From Basidiobolus meristosporus CBS 931.73 (Eukaryota; Basidiobolomycota; Basidiobolomycetes; Basidiobolales; Basidiobolaceae), in NCBI GenBank assembly GCA_002104905.1, contig MCFE01000351.1, positions 1-64,000 of the forward strand: a DNA stretch of 64,000 nucleotides, given 5' to 3'. The stretch's first letter is position 1. Each line of letters opens with the position of its first letter. Of the stretch, positions 11,928 through 22,534 are shown in pieces. The notes beneath the pieces are model-generated. The model was not told where the DNA came from. It worked only from the letters and a program-made list of their open reading frames with translations, and did no database searches. The translations under genes and the position numbers were made by a program.

Positions 11928-12160
11928 GAAACCCCTTTACTCTAAAGACACCCCTTTAGTCTAAAGACCCCTTTAGAGACCCCTTTAGGAAACCCCTTTA
12001 CTCTAAAGAAGCCCCTTTAGGCACCCCTTTAGTGTAAAGTCCACTTTAGAGACCACTACAAGAAGCCCCTTTACTCTAAAGACACCCCTTTAGACACCCC
12101 TTTAGGTCTAAAGACCCCTTTAGAGACTTCTACAACACACCCCTTTAGGTTAAAGGGGAG
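11928..12160 (+). repeat. CCCCTTTA minisatellite of the F1 LTR
   Basis: I count twelve CCCCTTTA units in copy 1, interspersed with CTCTAAAGA, AGAGAC and GAAGC spacers, closed by TTAAAGGGG. The array lies downstream of the TATA-like site, so it should be in the transcribed part of the LTR. Confidence 0.85.
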
Positions 12161-13266
12161 GTCAGAATTCCCATATTAGGAAATATTTTCTCAGAAAGGA
12201 AAGTGACTTCCAAATAAGGAAAAGTTACTATAAAAGTAAATAAGCCCATTAGTCGACAGAAGGTCAGAACACTGCTGTAGAAGTGATAAACACTGCCTAC
12301 AGCATATTTTGAGCCCAAGATTGAGGAAATTAGTGAAAGTTATATCTTCTATCGGTATATCAAACTCCCAATAGACTATTTCAGTATTAGCATACTGGAA
12401 GTTGTTGTATATTGTTGATTAGCCTCTACATTGTAGAACAAGCCCCAAACTAATCATAATACAACACAACAGAATGCCATGCAACTGTTAGCACATGCTG
12501 GAATCAGAATAGTCTCTGGATCATATGTTGCCAGCCACATGACAGTTGTCCACTTGTACCATACATATGGTAAGTTGCATCCCGGTATGATTTTGGCAAG
12601 AAGTAGTAATAAATCCTCAAAGCCCCCATTACTGATATTAGTGGAAACATGCCACTTCTCTAGCCACAATATCACATCATTCACCAGTAGATGGATTACT
12701 GGGCTCAATTGGCTCCATAAAGTATCCTTGGCATTTGTCTCAATGGGTGTTGTCTCATTGCATATAGGGATTTGACCGGGCTCATACATGGTACTGTTGT
12801 TAGGGGAGATAGGCTCAAAATCCATCAGTGAACCTTCTTTGCCAGTGCTATCACTCTGCATGCCATATTCAGAAGGCTGAGGTGAGCCTAAAGGTGTCAC
12901 AAGCTCACCTGACGCAGTTTGCGCAAGGTGACAAAGACGGCCAGGTGCCAATATAGCAGTATCAACTGGCAGGCAAGATAATGTTGGTACAGTGGTGACC
13001 AATAAATGGTCAAATATGACTTGGGTGGCAAATCACTGGCGGTGATACTTGTAATACTTCCTATACTGTCTGCATGCTTCATGGCTGAGAGGCTTGCCAC
13101 AATAGATTTGTTCCATTGGATAGTGTCACATAGTGCCAGCCTGTTTACAGTGCAGGATCAATCTGGCATTTTAATTTCAACTACCATGCCAGTGGTAGGT
13201 CATAGTTACTGAAAATTTTACTCAATCTTACTTATGTTGCTCAGAGTAGTGCTTTCCTTGCTTTAT

Positions 13267-14060
13267 TTACTCTTCATAATGCTCCAGACACATTTCTCTC
13301 AGAGGATGTCCTCCTCTATGAATGTACTGTGCATTGATAAGTATCTTAACTATTTTACCTATTCTGCTGTTTTCTCCTATATATGACTTTCCTCTGTATT
13401 TACCTGCCAATATGCTGAATCTCTTCAGATATCCAAATGTATGCTCTACCCTCACTTTGAAATGATTAAATATCTCATTTGAGAGCTTCTGCTTCCTGCT
13501 AAGCACACCATTCCTTGGCTTCTAATAAGCTGTAATACATCCTAATCTCTGACAATTGTCTCCTATATAAGCTAAGTCTGCCATACATTTCTCCTCTCTA
13601 CTGAATTCTGGATGATTCTCTATCCAGAGTGCTTTGTCATGCCTACTTCCAGCAAATGGCCTACTAAGCCAGATGATGTTACCCTCAATGTCAGACAGTG
13701 CTTGAAACTTCAAAGAGTGTGCCTTGTACTTGCCAGAATAATAGTGCCCCTGCCCTCTAGAAGGCCTGTGAATCCTGACAGGGAAGGTGTCCAAAATACT
13801 CCTTATATGAAACCTGTTGCTGAACACTCTGGGATATGGAAGTCTATTGGAGCTTCTAAACCTAGTACTCCAAGCTTGCTCTAAGTCATACATACCTTCC
13901 ACAAGGTGGTTCTCCATTGCTGTCAGCTGAGAATGAAAGTTTCTAGGACATTTGTTGCCATGGATGGTGGGATGAAACCTTGTAGGGCAATAGTTCTTGT
14001 GATATCTGAGAAGCTTAGCAAGGGATCTCCTTGAGTAGAGTGGGGTAGATGAACCACACT
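13267..14060 (-). pseudogene. PIF/Harbinger DDE transposase, one in-frame stop
   Basis: The frame reads from about 14060 to 13267 and matches the DDE superfamily nuclease (DDE_Tnp_4 type). Candidate catalytic residues: D in SILDTFPVRIHRP (about 13785); D in AGSRHDKALW (about 13635); D in MADLAYIGDN (about 13570); and E in RVEHTFGYLKRFSIL (about 13440). The family-typical YSGKYKAHSLKFQAL follows the first Asp. One TAG stop near 13520 separates two halves in the same frame (codon after CITAY), so the gene is nearly intact. The start is uncertain; the first clear ATG of the main block is at 13917, with homologous coding-like sequence upstream. The gene would cut and insert elements with AGACTTGTTC ends. 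Confidence 0.82.
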
Positions 14061-14406
14061 ACTTGGTATAGAACTCCTCTAATGTGTCAAAGAAAATCCA
14101 GTGGTAGTGATGGGACTGATGACAAAAGACCATTCAGATAAATAAGTCATAATAAATTGGAAAAGATCAGGCTGAGATGCTTAGATTCAACTTGGCACAA
14201 TCAGCTTTATTTATCTGATTTCCATGCATTATGATTAAATCCCCATCAATTGCCATGTATCCCATCATCATGTTGCAAAAATCATCCTCAAACAGTGACT
14301 GGGTATTTTGTTGATGTTTTACTCACAAGTCTATAATCAAATAGGAAATCTGCAATTGAGGTGATCTGACCTGTGTTAATGCAATCCAAGATGCATCATG
14401 CATAAT
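14061..14406 (-). other. Harbinger 5' region upstream of the transposase
   Basis: This stretch is conserved in Harbinger copies at 32160-32640 and 33600-33830, and partly at 39312-39600. It contains no convincing frame. It is the intergenic region between transposase and gene X, and so the likely divergent promoter of the element. Confidence 0.5.
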
Positions 14407-15139
14407 AGACTTGTTGCGTTGGATAGTGCCACATTGAGCCATGAGTGCCAAATGATGACATAGTGTGCCAGAGAGGCCAAGTGAGCCTCTACCTGGCCAC
14501 AGAGTGTGAAACATAGCTCCGCATCTTCATGCAAAGCAGCCCCTGTGTTTCACCCATTGTGTTGGAGAAAATCCATTTTTGACCTTTTTTTTTGGATCAA
14601 TGTTGTGCAGGATGTGTTAGAGCACAAGCAGATTTAAGATAGGCATCTGGTACTCAATACCCATGGCACTCTGAATCTAGCTCCTGTAGCTTGTATCATA
14701 TCACAAAAATGAATGGCACTATCTTGGTCCACTACTACTATATGGCACTATATTTAAATATTAGCCCTAAAGTAAGATCTATACAAAGCACCTATAATGC
14801 CAGATAGTACCAGTGGACCAAGATAGTGCCATTCATTTTTGTGACATGATACAAGCTACAGGAGCAAGATTCAGAGTGTCATGGGTATTCAGTACCAGAT
14901 GCATATCTTCAGCTCTCCTGTGCTCTTACACATCCTGAGCTACATTGATCCACAAAAAAAGGTCAAAAAATGGATTTTCTCTTGCGCAATGGGTGAAACA
15001 CAGGGGCTGCTTTACATGAAGATACAGAGCTATGTTTCACACTCTGTGGCCAAGTATAGGCTCACTTGACCTCTCTGGCACACTATGGCATCATTTGGCA
15101 CTCATGGCTCAATGTGGCACTATCCAACGGAACAAGTCT
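14407..15139. mobile_element. Palindromic fold-back MITE, copy M2, complete
   Basis: This is a 733-bp element from AGACTTGTTGCGTTGG to CCAACGGAACAAGTCT. The two arms of about 340 bp are complementary almost throughout, with a spacer of about 45 bp near 14750-14800. The flanks are AAT and ATT, an imperfect 3-bp duplication. The interrupted sequence corresponds to the Harbinger copy at about 39570. It is the same length as M3. Confidence 0.9.
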
Positions 15140-16013
15140 ATTATATAGAAAATTCAACAATCACATTAATTTTCATATATTTTTCATATGAGACCAGGTT
15201 GATTCCAAAACACCACTGTATAAGTATCCAAATCCATCACTATGGTCCCTATGCCAAGTCTCAACTCATCTTTAGTTTAACCCAGACAAAACCCATCCCC
15301 CAGCTCACAAGCACGGTCCAGACCAGAAAAGGTGATGTCAGATCCATTCAAGCTCTTGCAAAATGATTTCAGTATGGCCCAAGTGTCTATAATGAGCCTT
15401 CATACAGATATTTGGGCACTACTCACTAGTTTAGCCAAACTAGATACCTTGGAGAGCTAGCAGAGATGGAAGAACCTGAGTAGAAAGTTGTGGCATGAGT
15501 TCTACATCAAGATGCCAGCAGATGTATGTAAGAAGATATATAACAAGACAAGTATTGAAAGGAAGAATGAGCTCAGAGTGAGGGGATCTGATAAGGAAGC
15601 CACACAGGAACAATTTTGCGCACAATTTGTACAGTACAGGCCGGATGCATCTGTTTGCGCCTTGACTTTGGGAACCAAAGAGATTTTGAATGAGTTTTGC
15701 CTCAGATTACTAATGTGTTACATGATATATTAGTAGAGCTAAGTGGCTTCCAAGAGCAATATACACAGGACTCATCCAGGCAACAGTTGCAAAGTATTAG
15801 ACAGAGGGTAACTTTGTACCTTGAGGAATCAGAAGGTGAGCTTTAAGAGGAGGAATACAAACCGCAAGAAACATCATCTACATTGCACCTGCATGCCATG
15901 CTGGATTCCTTACCTTCCCTGGCAACTTCAGCATGCCAGTGCACATCAGTCCAAACTATGCCAACACCCTTCACAAGAGCGCCCTGCATTGACTCAATGC
16001 ATATTGGGTCAAT

Positions 16014-17384
16014 TGACTTGTTCCATTGTGCCATTGATCATAGTACCAGAGAGTGCTGTATATTTGATAATTAATTTGATATTTTAGGGTCATATGCATG
16101 TCAGTTTCGATCCCAAATTGGAACTGTATGGCACCATCTAGCATGCTTTGGCACTATTGGGCACTATCTGTGGTAATGGAAAGTATTCCATTACTACAAT
16201 ATCTCTAAACCAATATTGCACTCATTTCTTTATTTTGCTTTTTGCTATTGTAACACACAAGTGAAAGATCAAGAATTTCCAACTTTGAAGAACAAGTACT
16301 CCAGACCCTGACAAGCAATCCACCCAAGAATATTATGTCATACAGAACATGTAGTAGCCAGCACATGTTTCAAATTACAGCTCATTTGAAGCAGTACTTA
16401 AGGAGTTATGACCAAAAGAGTCCAATTATTATATATACTATGCCTTATTGTTAGGATTACTAGGGTGACTTTGATCGCATGTAACTTTTGAACCAGCCAA
16501 TCAAATCACGTGAAATTTTCACAGGTGCCGCGCCTATGTCCAATCTGCATCACTGCAAAAGTTTAGCTTTGTATCACGTGTATTGCTTGCGCAATTGCCC
16601 AAAAACTTTGATCCTTCAGAATTTTCATATATATGACTTCCCCAGCTGAAAAATAAAAGAGAGCCTCTCTTTCCAGAATCTCCACACTACGATTACAAGT
16701 TTAAAGGTTATAAGACTTCCCCTGCATCACTTGCACTGTAAAGTATTCTGACTTTGATCAGTACTACATCAGTAAAGAGACTGTAAAGCTCACAAGAATC
16801 CAATCTAAGTTCTACAAGAAACTACCACTTTTCTGTCAGAAAAGTCTCCTCTAAGAAAGCCCTTTACTCTAAAGACACCCCTTTAGTCACCCCTTTAGTC
16901 TAAAGACCCCTTTAGAGACTTCTACACCACACCCCTTTACTCTAAAGAAGCCCCTTTAGGCACCCCTTTAGTGTAAAGTCCACTTTAGAGACCACTACAA
17001 GAAGCCCCTTTACTCTAAAGACACCCCTTTAGGTTAAAGGGGAGTTCAAAATTTCCATATTAGGAAATATTTTCTCAGAAAGAAAAGTGACTTCCAAATA
17101 AGGAAAAGTTACTATAAAAGTAAATAAGCCCATTAGTTGACAGAAAGTCAGAACACTGCTGTAGAAGTGATAAACACTGCCTACAGTATATTTTGAGCCT
17201 AAGATTGAGGAAATTAGTGAAAGTTATATCTTCTATTGGTATATCAAACTCCCAATAAACTATTTAGTATTAGCATACTGAAAGTTGTTGTATATTGTTG
17301 ATTAGCCTCTACATTGTAGAACAAGCCCCAAACTAATCATAATACAACACAACATATCATCAGCTGGAATGATGGAACAAGTCT
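16014..17384. mobile_element. Small Harbinger-type MITE split by an F1 LTR
   Basis: Ends TGACTTGTTCCATTG and, inverted, AGACTTGTTCCATCATTC. There is an exact 3-bp duplication AAT (16011-16013 and 17385-17387). Without the LTR and its 4-bp duplication the MITE is about 181 bp. It interrupts gene X; the diverged gene X copy near 40770 lacks it. Confidence 0.8.
16169..17354 (+). repeat. Solo LTR, family F1, copy 2
   Basis: 1186 bp with the F1 termini and an exact 4-bp duplication TATC (16165-16168 and 17355-17358). It has fewer CCCCTTTA units (I count eight) than copy 1. It keeps CACGTG (16507 and 16575) and TTGCGCAA (16587) while several other CG sites have become CA or TG. It is inserted in the small MITE at 16014. 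Confidence 0.9.
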
Positions 17385-17858
17385 AATGTGCATGCTTGAG
17401 AGCAAAACCACCAGAACCCACCAAAATGCTCAAAAAGACACAAGTCCATTGGAGCAGGCCAAGTTGCGTCAACAAGCGGCATCACATCAAACTCCACCAA
17501 GGGCCATGCCAGCAAATCAAGTTGTGTCTGCGTGTGCCATTACACCTGACCATCAGCAAGTTTCCTCTGGTGAACTGACGGATGATGACCCACATGAATT
17601 GCCTTCAACACCAGAGCCTTTGGCAAGTAAAAGAATGTGTCAGCGCATAGCACTGCAGGCCAGCTCAGTTGCATCATCTGGAGCAATTCAGTGCAGCCAA
17701 GCTACAGCATCACACCCATCAACTAGGAGGCAAATTACTGACTACAAATACACAAGTAGCCAAGAGGATAGTCAACAAGAAAGTAGTTTAGGTGTGCAAA
17801 CTGAATCACTACCAAATGCTTCAGTAGTAATCCCTGTGAGAAAAAAGCCTAGGTGAAG

Positions 17859-18604
17859 ATGATGCAATTGCATTGAATTGCTATTATCTGTAATGATCCA
17901 AACAACACATTTTTTTTGCAATCGGCATCAAGCCATTGCAAATCAGTGATCACTAAATTTTTGACATAAGCAATATTAAGGTTGTCTTGCATTTGAGACA
18001 GAACCCCTATATATAAGCACCCTGCATATGTATACATAATCTGTGGCATCAGTGCGGCCATTTGATCTGATTTGCACCCATGCAATTGGTTGCGTGCAAG
18101 CTATGACACCTTGTCCAATCACTAGGATCAGGGATTTAATTGCTTAATGGGCAAAATGGGATATTTCATGGCAAATCAGGTAGCTTGTGTATTGGTCAAA
18201 GAGCCAATTGGAGCTGAAAGCTTCAGGATACTTTTGGACCAATTAACCACTAAAATACCATCCAATTGGAGTGATGGTAACAAAAATGGCAAGTATCAGT
18301 GTAGTTCATAGTGTGATACTCATTTATTTCCATTTTCACTAAAGAAACATATCCAAATACCGTATTTTACCTACCATAATAATGGTATCCAATTGCACAT
18401 GTGATGCAAACAATACAAGTGGGCGCAATCATTTGTGCCAACCTCATTGTGTCAGACTGTGCCATAGTGTGCAAGATCATCCCACATGGTGTGATATTGT
18501 CCAAGAGCAATCCTGCCTACTGGTAGCTACTATATCATGCCCAATTGCTCTTAAAGACTGCAGATTGTGCCGCGCACCCTGGCATGGTACAATAGAACAA
18601 GTCT
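17859..18604. other. Harbinger 3' region to the right end
   Basis: No convincing gene. Poly-T and poly-A runs are near 17908. The right-end inverted repeat closes it at 18590-18604 (CAATAGAACAAGTCT). Confidence 0.5.
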
Positions 18605-18886
18605 AGTAGCCACATGGTCTTTTTTCTTTACTCGTATGGCGTTGAGTCAAAGTGTCTTGTCCATGGGGCAAACATTTTGACCTTCAACAACATAATGCCA
18701 TTATATCACTGTTTGGTCAATACTCATGTGAACTCAAGACAGTCTTGTATTTGAAACATTGCACCTACATGAATGTAAGATTCAATGATGATCTGCCATA
18801 GTAAGTGTTATGAATAAAGTTGTGGCACCACATACACACATATATGTAACACTACTTCCCCTTTGGTTTGACTCACTTCCGTATAT
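18605..18886 (+). promoter_or_regulatory. Intergenic region between divergent CACTA genes, gene 2 side
   Basis: Matches 5536-5825. It contains ATATATGTAACAC at about 18841, a plausible TATA-like site 40-45 bp before the gene 2 start at 18887. The other half of this region, beside tnp2, lies left of the Harbinger insertion at 13100. Confidence 0.4.
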
Positions 18887-19571
18887 ATGCCACCAAGAAA
18901 TAAAGCAAAGTCATCTGGTTCTCAACCAAACCCCACCACTGACAGCAACAGAAGAACAGTTGGACAGCAACTTGCTTTGACATTCAGTGCAACAAGCAGG
19001 GCCACATCCAAAAAAGGCTCTGTGGACAGTGTGCCCATTGAAGGTAATAATGCGGTGTGGTGGTGTATAGGTCCAAGGGAGAGGTATGTCCAACACTTCT
19101 CAAGTGTTTTGTGTGTGGAGTGTTCACTGGGTGTGATAAACTCTGGCAAAAGCTTGCTAGGAATACTTGGGTTCTGTCTCTAATCTAATGTGAAGGGGAA
19201 TAAAGCCACAAGCTTGTCAATGGAAAACTATTCAGCTACAATCCCCAACTTAGTTGGCGTCATAAGAATAGTATGTGCTGGGTTCACTGTCCTTTGAGAT
19301 GACAATGTACTAAAGCTTCCAAAGTCAAAACAACTGTAAACTCCACCAGCAGGGACTTGATAAGAATGCAGCTGTGGTCAATAGTTACAAAGACAGAAAA
19401 GTATCTTTGCCTGTACAAGAACAAACTTGGGAAAGAATCAAATATAATAAAAGATACCTACTCTGAGTATTCCTCACAAGTAGTGCCTCCAAGGTCAGTT
19501 GGCTGTCAGTGTGGTTTCCTGGGAGTGTCCTGTGGTCTAGGGTTGGAAGTTCAGGTAGCAGCAGGTAGCAG

Positions 19572-20126
19572 TGATCACACTAATTAACAAGTCAGTATAT
19601 TGATAAAAGGGATGATGATTTATTGTTGAGGGATAGCCTCCCTTAAATACTTTTCTTATTGGCTAAGTGATTACTAATCATGATGTTCCAGAAGGTTCCA
19701 GATATCAGTAGAAATCTTAATGACATCAGATTGACCTAAGAATGTTCTAAGTAGGTGCCAGAAGGTTCTAAGAGGCACTGCACATCCAACCAATCAGGAA
19801 TCAGTAATCTGAAACCTGTGTAACATAGGGATACCACATATGGTATGAAAACAGTACAGATGGTGACACAGGTTGATCATGTGTCACAGGTACTGGCGTG
19901 GGTACTTGCCTAATACAGAGGTACTTACAGCTAGTAATCTTACATAAAGTGAGGGATAACTTATGCAATAAGGTAAGCAAGTGTGATAGTCAACCAGCTT
20001 ATGGGATAGTACTGATCAGGTAGGACAAATGTGATAAAACTAAAATAGGTGTAGTAGAGATATAGCAAAGTAGAAAATATGAGAATGAGCACATCTGTCT
20101 GTGGGTGTCACTGTCACCCCACTACA
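19572..20126 (-). repeat. LTR-like insertion in gene 2 (555 bp), family F5
   Basis: Begins TGATCACAC and ends CACTACA, with a candidate 4-bp duplication GCAG (19568-19571 and 20127-20130). The reverse complement of part of it recurs at 57153-57640: GTTACACAGGTTTCAGA pairs with TCTGAAACCTGTGTAAC near 19812. A TATA-like TATTTAAGG on the minus strand (about 19645) suggests minus orientation. No empty site for this position exists in the window, so the ends are tentative. Confidence 0.5.
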
Positions 20127-20991
20127 GCAGACTCCTGAGGCTCTCAGTTAAGTAGGCAATTGAGGACCTCTGTGGAGCCACAAGCTGATATTTATGCTCA
20201 GGCAGATGAGAATGTAGCAAACGCAGTACCCTCAGTTGAAGATCAGAAAGTGGCCATGCTAACATCACCACCACCCATATTAGTAAGTATGTTATCAGCT
20301 CATACCAAAGCATTAGTGAAGCAATTAGGTGCAGTGGCTGATAGGATAGATGCAATGGCTCAGAGAAATCAGGAAGTAGTCCAGAAACAGGATGAGCCGA
20401 TAATATGTGCAGAGCAATCAATATCCCTGGTAGAGAAAGCAGTGTCTTTGCTGCAAGGAAGGAGCTCAAGTAGCTCAATGTCACAGCCAAGAATTGAGCC
20501 ATTTCCCAATGGAACAGCAGAGGAATACCGTAGAGTCTTTGAAGCACAACAACAGTGCCCAAAGATAAAGCCCACAGAAAAACCTATCACAGCATGGGAG
20601 GGAGACAATGTGGTGTTGATACCAAATCCTAAGAATCTAAAGACATTAAGATCTGTGAAGCCAAGGAGTGCAATAATGAAGAGTGGGCTAATCTACAAGA
20701 GGCCATCAGAAGTCTAGCATGCCATCACCTTAAGGCCAGCATGCCATGGGCCCATCAGGAACTCAAGGCCAAGCAGAATGCACTTGACTTGTTCCATGAG
20801 CATTATCCTGGATTCAAACGGGCAAACAAATTTTGGGCTAGCATTGGTATGCTAAGAAAGTATCTTAAGAATAACAGACACTATCAAAGGCAGAAGAACA
20901 AGGGTGCCATGGCTAAAAACCAGCAGCTTCCTCAAGAGCCTGTTACAAGCAGGGCCAAAAGCTCCAGACAAGCATCCAAGAGACGTCAGGC

Positions 20992-21329
20992 AGCTAGAAG
21001 AGTGCCAATTAAGGACAACCAGGCAGACATGGATGCACCAGCACAACATTTATCAAGGAAAAAGCGTAGTACCACTCAAGAAGCACCCAGTCAAAGTAGC
21101 AGTGAAGGACCTGGCAGTGATAAACCAGCCTCTTTTACAGGAGCCCGTCACAACTATGGTTGAGAGCTCAAAATAAGGTGAAAAGAAACGTCAGGTTGCC
21201 AGAAGAGTGCCAGCAAGGGACAATCAGGCCAAAACAGATGTGTCAGAGCAGAATTTATCCAGGAGAAAATGTAGTTCTTTACAAGAAGCACTCAGACAAA
21301 GTAGCAGTGACAGACCTGGCAGTGATAAA
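20992..21329 (+). repeat. Tandem repeat of about 44 codons in gene 2
   Basis: The unit ARRVPIKDNQ...LSRKKRS...QSSSEGPGSDK (20992-21126) recurs as ARRVPARDNQ...LSRRKCS...QSSSDRPGSDK (21196-21329). The period is about 204 bp, a multiple of three. Confidence 0.75.
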
Positions 21330-22199
21330 GGAAAAGGTGAAGAGAAAAATGTCTACCCAGGCCTGAGACAGGGAGGCATGCAAAAAAACTGCAGTTCTTG
21401 CCAATTAACACCACAAGCTAGGAACAGACTGAATCCTATCATAGCCAAGAAGAACTACCAACAAGAAAACAGCTGTTTCACAAGAGTTGGAAGCACAGCT
21501 AGTTGAGCTACACTCCAGCAAGGTAGATGAGCTTGCTGAAAATGGCAATTTGTCTACCACAGCCTCTACAGCCTCCACAGCTTTCATTGTTGACAGAGTG
21601 GAGATGCCACTGACAGATAAGGCTATAATGTCAAGAGCTTGTAAGACTATCACAATGCCTTCAGTGGAGTTTTGGAATGTTAATAGGCACACCAAGAGGT
21701 TGCAGCACTTCTTCAAGAGCAGTGCTCAAGAAAATGCACTGGAATATTGCAAGGATTTATTGCAAAGACTGGCAGATGAGGAGCTAGACCTTGCAGTGCC
21801 AGCTGAAGACCAGGACATGTGGGAACCAGTGAATGAACAATGGCATAAAGCCATTGGGTTCCTGCCAAATTTGTGGAACCAGAGCATTAAAGCAGAAATA
21901 CTTATTGAGTGGTGGATTTTAATGGAGTTACTTGTTGAGTGTGGGGTTGGGCTTAATGTTAGTGTAGGGTATAGAGACTTGTATATATCAATACAATTTG
22001 CAATTGAGGTACAACTGAAGTTTCAATGGAAATAAATGAACTGGTATGCATAAAAAGTAAGAGAAATGGTTGAGTACGGGAGTAAGAAGGGTGAAAAGAG
22101 GCAATAGCCAATCAATGTACACAAATATAAGAGGTGATTGAGTGTCTGGGATCAGAAAGTGGGCAAATTGCCAGGGAACCACTCAAAAGCCACAAATAT

Positions 22200-22534
22200 T
22201 GTTACAAGTCTTGATATAAGAGTTGCAGAGGAATAAGGAGTTTAGCTAGTATTGTATTCACTGCAACTTTAACTGATTTTTATTGAGGTTCCAGCAGCTC
22301 CTTGCATTTTCTAATGTGGGCTGTGGCTGATGACTCATTTGATTGCATCATCATCACCCAATAAGATCCTATTTAATATATCTATTTCTGTCTGATAAGG
22401 ATCTGCTGATTCATTTGCTGACCAATGCTACTGATTTGATAGATAATTCTGATATACTGATAAGATAAGCATTAAACTAATTGATTTGACTAAAATCTCA
22501 TCTGACTTAAGCATTCAAGAGGCACATTGTAACA
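22200..22534 (-). repeat. 3' LTR of gypsy F2 copy 1
   Basis: In sense orientation it begins TGTTACAATGTGCC and ends CAAGACTTGTAACA. It is direct-repeated at 26220-26588; the shorter length reflects a deletion of about 35 bp near 22310. Confidence 0.88.

Larger units (their letters stand above)
11241..12471 (+). repeat. Solo LTR, family F1, copy 1
   Basis: A 1231-bp repeat begins TGTGGTAATGG and ends AATACAACACAACA. It has a 4-bp target duplication GAAT (11237-11240 and 12472-12475). Its insertion point in tnp2 is proven by the uninterrupted site GATGTGAATGCCATG in copy B (about 8440). A CCAAT box with CACGTG (11579), a second CACGTG (11647), TTGCGCAA (11659) and a TATA-like TTTATATGA (about 11700) lie in order on the plus strand. 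They are followed by the CCCCTTTA array. No internal region accompanies it, so it is a solo LTR formed by LTR-LTR recombination. Confidence 0.9.
8900..13100 (-). pseudogene. tnp2: CACTA transposase (Tnp2 type), copy C, nearly full length, split by an F1 LTR
   Basis: This is the most complete tnp2 in the window. N-terminal block (13100 to 12476): PLGSPQPSEYGMQSDS, then NDVILWLEKWHVSTNISNGG and YDPETILIPACANSCMAF. The F1 LTR (11241-12471) enters here, and the frame resumes SKNATIAMCPNCQEST. Then follow FDGKHYKQL, GMYDHAFASALDGFSLNKYS, CWPLILIDLNLPP, GDTPAISKIAGLSGHNGWYC, SKSFPLGAMHLLF (twice, by an in-frame duplication), FIQKWITNANLTHLQLLC and a C-terminal block with MEQMCGEKGR. Cys and His spacing in CPNCQ...GKHCSHS suggests a metal-binding knuckle. 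Stops are few in 9821-10993, giving open stretches of 150-200 codons. The start codon is not certain; the first in-frame methionines lie close to the Harbinger boundary at 13100. Confidence 0.85.
15240..17858 (+). pseudogene. Harbinger gene X, unrecognised second gene of the element
   Basis: I do not recognise this protein. Two blocks remain: 15488-15720 (WHEFYIKMPADVCKKIYNKT, then GSDKEATQEQFCAQFVQYRP) continuing after one frameshift as ITNVLHDILVELSGFQEQYT (about 15700-15840); and 17405-17858 (SPLEQAKLRQQAASHQTPPR to VVIPVRKKPR, stop). The C-terminal block is rich in S, Q, T and P and ends in basic residues, as in a nuclear protein. It is split by the small MITE at 16014. Diverged copies lie at 31031-32090 (minus) and 40052-41250 (plus). 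Harbinger elements usually carry a Myb/SANT DNA-binding protein here; I could not see that fold in the residues. Confidence 0.6.
13104..18604. mobile_element. PIF/Harbinger element H1, both ends present
   Basis: The left end is AGATTTGTTCCATTGGATAG (13104) and the right end, read inverted, is AGACTTGTTCTATTG (18604). The 3-bp flanks are AAT (13101-13103) and AGT (18605-18607), which fits a 3-bp duplication with one change. The empty site is in CACTA copy A near 5540. It encodes a DDE transposase on the minus strand and an unrecognised gene X on the plus strand, the divergent two-gene plan of PIF/Harbinger elements. Nested inside are MITE M2 (14407-15139) and a small MITE split by an F1 LTR (16014-17384). 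Removing them leaves about 3.4 kb. Target: the intergenic region between tnp2 and gene 2 of CACTA copy C. Confidence 0.8.
18887..22035 (+). pseudogene. CACTA gene 2, unrecognised second gene (copy C)
   Basis: I do not recognise this protein. Start MPPRNKAKSSGSQPNPTTDS (18887), a basic, Ser-rich N-terminus. After 19050 the frame weakens, possibly at an intron, and is then split by an LTR-like insert (19572-20126). Main blocks: 20160-20717 (LVKQLGAVADRIDAMAQRNQ, predicted coiled coil; PFPNGTAEEYRRVFEAQQQC); 20741-21160 (HEHYPGFKRANKFWASIGML, then Lys/Arg/Ser-rich); 21487-21900 (NRHTKRLQHFFKSSAQENAL, LQRLADEELDLAVPAEDQDM). A 44-residue unit is repeated in tandem at 20992 and 21196. Its place in the element matches the second, DNA-binding gene (TnpA role) of plant CACTA elements, but this is by position only. 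Homologous blocks recur at 29835, 35813, 41480, 43703, 49609, 53222 and 54509. Confidence 0.65.

Noticed and set aside
11928-12160. CCCCTTTA repeats as interstitial telomere sequence or a CRISPR-like array
   Set aside because: The unit is not the fungal telomere TTAGGG, spacing is irregular, and the array occurs only inside dispersed LTR copies. There are no regular repeats with unique spacers.
13612-13884. 90-codon plus-strand frame
   Set aside because: It is antisense to the Harbinger transposase, whose motifs are clear on the minus strand.
15240-16013. Gene X as a Myb/SANT DNA-binding protein
   Set aside because: Position in the element suggests it, but the tryptophan spacing of Myb/SANT is not visible in the readable residues, so I left the product unnamed.
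20122-20562. 146-codon minus-strand frame with leucine-rich, membrane-like segments
   Set aside because: It is the shadow of gene 2, whose conserved blocks are on the plus strand and recur in other copies; the shadow is not conserved.
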